9,995 nt of DNA from an uncultured Chloroflexota bacterium (GTDB taxonomy: Bacteria; Chloroflexota; Dehalococcoidia; Lucifugimonadales; CAJWER01), in contig CAJWER010000098.1 of the NCBI GenBank assembly GCA_913030785.1, positions 1 to 9,995 of the forward strand, written 5' to 3'. The translations under genes and the position numbers were made by a program. This document shows, piece after piece, positions 5,989 through 9,995 of the stretch. Each line of letters begins with the position of its first letter. Position 1 is the first letter of the stretch. The notes under the pieces were generated by a model. The model saw nothing but the letters and a program-made list of their open reading frames with translations. It was not told the DNA's origin and did not search any database.

Positions 5989-7911
5989 ATGAACAACGAT
6001 CCCGTGTTGTTGCCTGTACCCAGAGAACTCGTCCGCTTGGAGGGCAGCTTTGCGCTGCAGTCTTCGCGCTATATTCTGCTAGACGGCGCCCGGACTCCTG
6101 GCCTGGAGAGGGCGGGCAGGGTAGTACAGGAGGCCCTCGCTGAGGTGGGTGCGTCTCTAGAGCTCACGGCGCATGGTGGTGGCTACTCAGACGCCATCGC
6201 AGCCGAGATCAGCGTGGCGTCGCGGCGTATTCGACAGTCGGAGGGCTACAGGCTCACTATCGACGCTGATGGGATTGTATTGGTGGGCCATGACTTCGCT
6301 GGCGTGCTCTACGGTGCTATGACGCTTCGGCAGCTGGCGCGGCAATACAGGGGTGCCGGCTCTCTCCCGTGCCTGCAAATCAACGACTGGCCGGACCTCC
6401 CCAATCGTGGCGTGATGCTTGACGTCACCCGGGATCGGGTCCCAACGATGGAGACCCTGTACGGCCTGGTGGACCTCATGGCCGAGTGGAAGGTCAACCA
6501 GCTCCAGCTGTACACCGAGCACACCTACGCCTATCGAGATCATGAGGACGTGTGGAAAGACGCCTCGCCGATGACAGGTGAGGAGGTGATGGCTTTGGAC
6601 GCCTACTGTCGTGACCGGGCGATAGAGCTTGTCCCGAACCAGAACTCCTTCGGCCACATGGAGCGCTGGCTGGCCCGTCCGGGCTACGTCGGTCTGGCAG
6701 AGAACCCCAACGACCCGATACCCAGATCCCTGGACCCCGGGGACATCGGCTCTGTCATGCTTGTGGAAGGCCTGTTCGACGAGTTGTTGCCACACTTCTC
6801 AAGCCGCCAGTTCAACGTGGGGCTCGACGAGGTTCCACTTGGGGATGGCAAGAGCAAGGACGTGGTTGCAGAGCACGGGGTGGGTCGCGTCTACCTGGAT
6901 TTTGTGTTGAAGGTACACGAACTGGTGCGAGGCCACGGCAGGAAGTCGCAGGTCTGGGGCGACATCATAATGCATTATCCGGAGCTCATACCGGAGCTGC
7001 CGGACGACATGATCGCCCTTGAGTGGGGCTACGAGGCCACACACCCCTTTGCGGAGGAGTCCGCACAGTTTGGAAAAGCAGGGGTGCCGTTTTATGTGTG
7101 CCCGGGAACCGCGACCTGGAACTCGCTCACTGGCCGCACGGACAATGCTGTACAAAATATATTGAACGCGGTCTCGAACGGGATGGAGCACGGCGCGATC
7201 GGTATCCTGAATACCGATTGGGGAGATAACGGGCACTGGCAGCCGTTGCCCGTTATGTACCTGGGCATGGCATATGGCGCGGCGGTCGGCTGGTGTCTTG
7301 AGGTCAATAGGGACATCGACCTGCCTGCGGTGCTGGACCTTCACGCGTTCGACGATTCGGCTGGCAAGATGGGCCGCGTGGCGTACGACCTCGGTAATAC
7401 CTACCTGCAGCCCGGAGTGGTTCCTCGGAATAGCTCGGTGCTGCATAACATCTTGCTCCGCTCTCCGTCGACCGAGGAGCCGATCTCGAGGCTCAGCGTC
7501 GAGGGCCTGGAACGCACCGAGGCGTACATCGAATCTACGCTCCAACAGATGGGCGGCGCCAGGATGGGGCGTCCCGGTGGAGATCTGGTGAAAGAGGAGT
7601 TTGCCAACGCCGCAGGTCTCTCAATCCACGCCTGCCACGTCGGCGAGGCTCGTCTGAAGGCCGTGGGCAACCGTGTCGCGGATGTCCCTCCGCGGACGCT
7701 CTGGACCCACCACCATACCGACGATCTGCCCACCCATGTACTTGAGGAGATCGCCGCGATGCCCTCGGAAACACGGCGTCGTCTCGCCTCCGAGCTTGGC
7801 CCGCTGATCGAGGAGTACCGAAGGATCTGGACGATCCGAAGCCGGCCGGGGGGTCTCGACGACAGCGTGACGCGCTGGGAGGCAATGCTTGCGGCGTATC
7901 GCGGGAACTAG
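5989..7911 (+). CDS. Glycoside hydrolase family 20, beta-N-acetylhexosaminidase-like
   Basis: Expected to release terminal GlcNAc or GalNAc residues by substrate-assisted catalysis. 640 residues from ATG 5989, with no signal peptide, so it probably acts on imported oligosaccharides in the cytoplasm. Residues 5-130 look like the N-terminal GH20b-type domain (EGYRLTIDADGIVLVGHDFAGVLYG, about 85-109). The TIM-barrel catalytic domain covers about 137-435: NRGVMLDVTRDRVPT (139-153), strand LQLYTEHTYAY (172-182), ELVPNQNSFGHMERW (213-227), FNVGLDE with the putative catalytic Asp280-Glu281, and barrel aromatic residues in QVWGD (321-325), LEWGYE (344-349), TATWNSL (374-380) and TDWGDNGHW (409-417). 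A largely helical C-terminal part follows (about 440-640). The catalytic motif departs from the usual HxGGDE (Asn for His, Leu for the second Gly), placing it in a divergent branch. It stands alone; no transporter or sugar-catabolism gene is adjacent. Confidence 0.88.
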   Translation: MNNDPVLLPVPRELVRLEGSFALQSSRYILLDGARTPGLERAGRVVQEALAEVGASLELTAHGGGYSDAIAAEISVASRRIRQSEGYRLTIDADGIVLVGHDFAGVLYGAMTLRQLARQYRGAGSLPCLQINDWPDLPNRGVMLDVTRDRVPTMETLYGLVDLMAEWKVNQLQLYTEHTYAYRDHEDVWKDASPMTGEEVMALDAYCRDRAIELVPNQNSFGHMERWLARPGYVGLAENPNDPIPRSLDPGDIGSVMLVEGLFDELLPHFSSRQFNVGLDEVPLGDGKSKDVVAEHGVGRVYLDFVLKVHELVRGHGRKSQVWGDIIMHYPELIPELPDDMIALEWGYEATHPFAEESAQFGKAGVPFYVCPGTATWNSLTGRTDNAVQNILNAVSNGMEHGAIGILNTDWGDNGHWQPLPVMYLGMAYGAAVGWCLEVNRDIDLPAVLDLHAFDDSAGKMGRVAYDLGNTYLQPGVVPRNSSVLHNILLRSPSTEEPISRLSVEGLERTEAYIESTLQQMGGARMGRPGGDLVKEEFANAAGLSIHACHVGEARLKAVGNRVADVPPRTLWTHHHTDDLPTHVLEEIAAMPSETRRRLASELGPLIEEYRRIWTIRSRPGGLDDSVTRWEAMLAAYRGN

Positions 7912-7959
7912 CGATCAGACCTCACGATTCATGGCAGGGTATTGAGCAGGGCGTCGTGC

Positions 7960-8458
7960 CTATGAACGGATCAGGTCCAGCGTGGAGTCCACGTCGTTGC
8001 TGCCTGAGTCGACGTGGACCCCGACTTCTCGGAGTTCACGTTCCATTGCTGTTGCCAGATAGCTGAAGCGCTCTGTGGCGTCGGGCTTGCGGCTGGCTCG
8101 GATGTCCGGACCCGGCTCAAGCACTACCAGAAGAACCGGGCGTTGCTGTAGGCCGTCAAGAAAGGCTGTCCAGGTCGGGCCGGTCCCTCACGACCCAGTC
8201 GATCACGGGGACGAATCCGGCGTCGCTGAAGGAACGGGCCAAGATGCACATGTTCCGTTGCGTCAGCGTGATCTGGCGCTCGGCTTGATCGGTGGGATCG
8301 CCGTCTGGTTCCCCCTGCCCGGAGACAATCATGTCGTCGACGGCGTCGCCAAGGATGTGGACACCATGATCGAAGCGGGCAGCTAGAGCGGCCGATATGG
8401 TCGTCTTGTCCGCTCCCGGCATGCTGGTGACCAGCCAGACGTCTTGAGTCGAGTGCAT
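7960..8458 (-). pseudogene. P-loop kinase/ATPase (AAA/phosphotransferase-like), broken by a 1-nt frameshift
   Basis: The frame from ATG 8458 reads 100 residues and stops at 8156: a P-loop start (VWLVTSMPGADKTTISAALA), then GDAVDDMIVSG, AERQITLTQRN, ILARSFSDAGFVPVID. Skipping one base near 8164 restores a continuous frame for 67 more residues (F-L-D-G-L..., then LLVVLEPGPDIRASR, and a C-terminus EVGVHVDSGSNDVDSTLDLIRS) to a stop at 7960-7962. The joined 165-residue protein has the length and C-terminal pattern expected of small P-loop kinases of the AAA/chloramphenicol-phosphotransferase-like group. Walker A is also altered: GAGKT-type is here GADKT (Asp17; codon GAC, one transition from GGC), and Ser12 stands at the first Gly position. 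It starts 13 nt after the carbamoyltransferase-like gene, so the two were probably one operon. Either a decaying gene or an assembly indel; the Asp17 change favours real decay. Confidence 0.75.
7987..8019. repeat. 10-bp perfect inverted repeat near the 3' end of the broken P-loop gene
   Basis: GTCCACGTCG (7987-7996) and CGACGTGGAC (8010-8019) are exact reverse complements with a 13-nt spacer. They encode the V-H-V-D and N-D-V-D-S stretches of the P-loop protein on the minus strand. There is no T-run beside them, so this is probably coding-sequence coincidence or a weak mRNA hairpin. Confidence 0.35.
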
Positions 8459-8471
8459 GGGGCCGGTCCGA

Positions 8472-9377
8472 TCAGTTGAGGAGCATTTGGGACAGCAGTG
8501 CCATTCGTGCTAGCAATGCGTTCTCGGCTTGCCGGTAAAAGGCTAGTCTGGGGTCTCGCACCGCAATGTCGAAGTCGTCGCTCCGCTGCATTGGGTCCAG
8601 GATCACGCAGTGGGGCCTTAGTGTCGACATGAAATCGCGATCGATTCGCAGGTTCAATGCTCCGCGAGACCGGATAAGTTGCGCGTGGGCCAAGGTCCGG
8701 GGACCGTTGAGGTAAATTGCATCGACCTCGCGCAGGACCTCGGGGTTGGTGACAGTGGAGAGAGACAGGCCCCTCTCCTCGCAGTAGGAGACCACTTCGG
8801 GTTCGGCCTGGCCGCTGAAGGGCATGAGTGTAACGCGGACGCCCTCAAATAGGGCGAGACCCCTGAGCAGGGCGTTGACGTTCCGATGCTCTAGCCGCCC
8901 GACCACCGCGATGTGTTTGCCGTCAACCGCACCAAGCTCGCGCCAGAGGGTGTACAGATCCGCTGTTGCCTGGGTCGGGTGGTCGTCACGGCTGCCGCCG
9001 TTGACGATGGGGAGCGCGTCAGCCTCCGCCGCCGTGTCCACGATTCCGGGCTCGCTGCTGCGCAAAACCACCAGGTCGACGTGGAGGCTGGCCAACATTC
9101 CTATGATACTATCGACGTATCTGGGCGTATTGACCGGGAAGAACTGGGACGCGTCCTCTGTGTGGTATGCCTGGCCTCCCATGATGTTGATGGCGCGTTC
9201 GAATGACGTCCGGGTGAGGAAGCTCGGCTCGTAGAACAGGCAGTAAAGGGACTTGCCGTCGAGGGCGTGCCCGTTGCCGTTGGTGTCTCGGAGCCGGTCG
9301 GCCAGTGGAAACAGTTCAGACTCCAGCCATTCTCTTTCGATCTGCGTCGTGCTCGTCAAGTGGCGAAATTGCGGCAT
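8472..9377 (-). CDS. Aspartate/ornithine carbamoyltransferase family protein with altered active site
   Basis: 301 residues from ATG 9377, preferred because GGAG lies nine bases upstream (9387-9390); an in-frame GTG at 9416 has no ribosome binding site. Length and layout match a PyrB catalytic chain: N-terminal domain to about 140, hinge, C-terminal domain with nucleotide-binding-like HIAVVGRLEHR (155-165), and the typical end AFYRQAENALLARMALLSQML. By eye against E. coli PyrB, kept residues are Ser52, Thr55 and Arg56 of the STRTR loop, an Arg equivalent to Arg105 (VVLRSSEPG), His and Gln of HPTQ (133-136), and an Arg near 167. Changed: Thr53 to Phe and Arg54 to Leu (SFLTR), no Lys at the Lys84 region (PVNTPRYVDS), no R-x-Q at the Arg229/Gln231 loop (YLNGPRTL, 222-229), and HPLPR to DPMQR (261-265). 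So it belongs to the transcarbamylase fold but may not be a normal aspartate carbamoyltransferase. Followed by the broken P-loop gene; divergent from the VanZ-like gene. Confidence 0.85.
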   Translation of the reverse strand: MPQFRHLTSTTQIEREWLESELFPLADRLRDTNGNGHALDGKSLYCLFYEPSFLTRTSFERAINIMGGQAYHTEDASQFFPVNTPRYVDSIIGMLASLHVDLVVLRSSEPGIVDTAAEADALPIVNGGSRDDHPTQATADLYTLWRELGAVDGKHIAVVGRLEHRNVNALLRGLALFEGVRVTLMPFSGQAEPEVVSYCEERGLSLSTVTNPEVLREVDAIYLNGPRTLAHAQLIRSRGALNLRIDRDFMSTLRPHCVILDPMQRSDDFDIAVRDPRLAFYRQAENALLARMALLSQMLLN

Positions 9378-9400
9378 ATCAAGAATCTCCAGTGTTGGGT

Positions 9401-9425
9401 GCCATCCCTGGGACACCGGGGTGGC
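9401..9425. promoter_or_regulatory. Imperfect inverted repeat in the divergent spacer
   Basis: GCCATCCC (9401-9408) and GGGGTGGC (9418-9425) pair over eight positions with one G-T pair, around a 9-nt spacer. They lie in the 88-bp region between the divergent carbamoyltransferase-like and VanZ-like genes. This could be an operator or a leader hairpin, but the evidence is weak and no promoter boxes were recognised beside it. Confidence 0.2.
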
Positions 9426-9465
9426 GAGGGCGAGTGTACAACATCAGCGTCAGATTCCGCCAACC

Positions 9466-9894
9466 ATGAATATCCGGACTAACCCCATGTCGGTGGTGCT
9501 GCGGTGGGGCCCGGCGCTGGCCTGGATGGCCCTGATATTCACGGCCTCCAGCCTCTCCTCCGAAGCCCTCGAATCCGCAGGAGCCGCGAAGGCTTCGCGT
9601 TCCGCGCCGATTGTGGCGAACCAGGTGACTGTCCACCTGATCGAGTTTGGCGTTCTGGCGGCGCTTCTATATCGAGCACTATCATTTCGGAGAGGCGTAT
9701 TCGTACGATGGGTGATTGTGGTGGTAGCCACGACTGCGTACGGCGCTAGTGACGAGTTCCACCAGTCGTTTGTTCCTGGCCGGTACCCGAGCTGGCCGGA
9801 CATCGCGTTCGACACCGTGGGCGCCATCCTCGGGTCTTCCGTCGCACTTGGGTGGATATGGCTAGGGCGTCGCGTTCGACCGTCCACTCAATGA
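9466..9894 (+). CDS. VanZ-like family membrane protein
   Basis: Small integral membrane protein of 142 residues from ATG 9466. Hydrophobic segments at about 9-28, 58-73, 79-95 and 113-134 fit the four-helix VanZ plan. Family marks: MALIFTASSLSS (21-32), HLIEFGVLAALLYRAL (57-72), then ASDEFHQSFVPGRYPSWPDI (94-113) and FDTVGAILG (115-123), which match the VanZ DExHQxFxPGRxxxxxDxxxDxxG signature. VanZ itself gives low-level teicoplanin resistance in enterococci; most homologues have no proven role, so resistance should not be assumed here. The start has no clear Shine-Dalgarno. ATG 9487 (MSVV) is an alternative that would remove seven residues. A frame extending back to 9253 would cover the divergent gene and is not credible. 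Confidence 0.88.
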   Translation: MNIRTNPMSVVLRWGPALAWMALIFTASSLSSEALESAGAAKASRSAPIVANQVTVHLIEFGVLAALLYRALSFRRGVFVRWVIVVVATTAYGASDEFHQSFVPGRYPSWPDIAFDTVGAILGSSVALGWIWLGRRVRPSTQ

Positions 9895-9918
9895 GGGCGT
9901 GCAACTACACGCAGCGGC

Positions 9919-9948
9919 TTGTCTGTGGGTTGCGGCAGACGGTATAAT
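9919..9948 (+). promoter_or_regulatory. Sigma-70-type promoter for the tRNA gene
   Basis: A perfect TATAAT -10 box (9943-9948) with TTGTCT (9919-9924, 4 of 6 matches to TTGACA) at 18-nt spacing. The start of transcription would fall at about 9955, some 13 nt before the mature tRNA 5' end. This is the clearest promoter in the window. Confidence 0.75.
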
Positions 9949-9967
9949 CGACGATGGTTTCAATCGT

Positions 9968-9995
9968 GGGGATATAGCTCAACTGGGAGAGCGCG
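9968..9995 (+). tRNA. tRNA, 5' part only, probably tRNA-Ala
   Basis: GGGGATA (9968-9974, 5' acceptor strand) is followed by T8-A9, D-stem GCTC (9977-9980), D-loop AACTGGGA, D-stem GAGC (9989-9992) and the first bases of the anticodon stem. The window ends before the anticodon. The AGCTCAACTGGGAGAGCGC pattern with a GGGG acceptor start is most like tRNA-Ala, but identity cannot be settled without the anticodon. The tRNA call is firm; the amino acid is tentative. Confidence 0.85.

Noticed and set aside
6799..7545. Long minus-strand open frame inside the glycosidase gene
   Set aside because: It is a shadow of the GH20 coding strand in a GC-rich gene; the translation is His/Arg/Val-rich with no domain.
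8075..8386. Plus-strand open frame of 103 codons
   Set aside because: It lies antisense to the frameshifted P-loop gene, whose coding signal is strong; no family resemblance was seen.
9378..9416. GTG start at 9416 for the carbamoyltransferase-like gene
   Set aside because: No ribosome binding site precedes it, while ATG 9377 has GGAG nine bases upstream and gives the usual N-terminus.
9253..9465. Extended start of the VanZ-like gene back to 9253
   Set aside because: The added part runs antisense through the carbamoyltransferase-like gene and does not resemble VanZ.
9897..9912. GCGTG...CACGC hairpin after the VanZ-like gene as a terminator
   Set aside because: The stem is only five base pairs and has no T-run after it.

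Overview
This is a GC-rich bacterial window with tightly packed genes and no phage, insertion-sequence or CRISPR signal. The best guess at origin is an uncultured Chloroflexota-type bacterium. The reasons are a MacA-like adaptor with long regular helical repeats and a glycine-rich tail, a split MacB-type ABC exporter with no TolC-like partner in view, and a VanZ-family protein. This placement rests on general familiarity with such proteins, not on a phylogenetic marker, and is tentative.

Layout. (1) 2-4711, plus strand: a four-gene exporter operon. It holds a periplasmic-adaptor protein (5' end cut by the window), an ABC ATPase, a MacB/FtsX-type permease (ATGA overlap with the ATPase) and a membrane-anchored protein with two DUF5666-like domains. 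The adaptor and the DUF5666 protein share Gly/Phe/Arg-rich low-complexity tracts, which suggests joint work at the cell surface. (2) 4735-5933: a divergent pair, an unrecognised 254-residue protein (minus) and a pterin-4a-carbinolamine dehydratase (plus). The 92-bp spacer between them carries a palindrome. (3) 5989-7911: a stand-alone family-20 glycoside hydrolase (beta-N-acetylhexosaminidase-like), apparently cytoplasmic. (4) 7960-9377, minus strand: an aspartate-carbamoyltransferase-like gene followed 13 nt later by a P-loop kinase/ATPase gene. The second is broken by a one-base frameshift and has an altered Walker A motif. (5) 9466-9894, plus: a VanZ-like membrane protein. (6) 9919-9995: a consensus-like promoter and the first 28 nt of a tRNA, probably tRNA-Ala, cut by the window end.

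The items most worth following up are the carbamoyltransferase homologue, which appears to have lost several carbamoyl-phosphate and aspartate-binding residues; the frameshifted P-loop partner; the exact 33-residue repeats in the adaptor; and the unrecognised gene at 4735-5499. No complete new system could be demonstrated from the sequence alone. There is no gene-free stretch longer than 300 bases.
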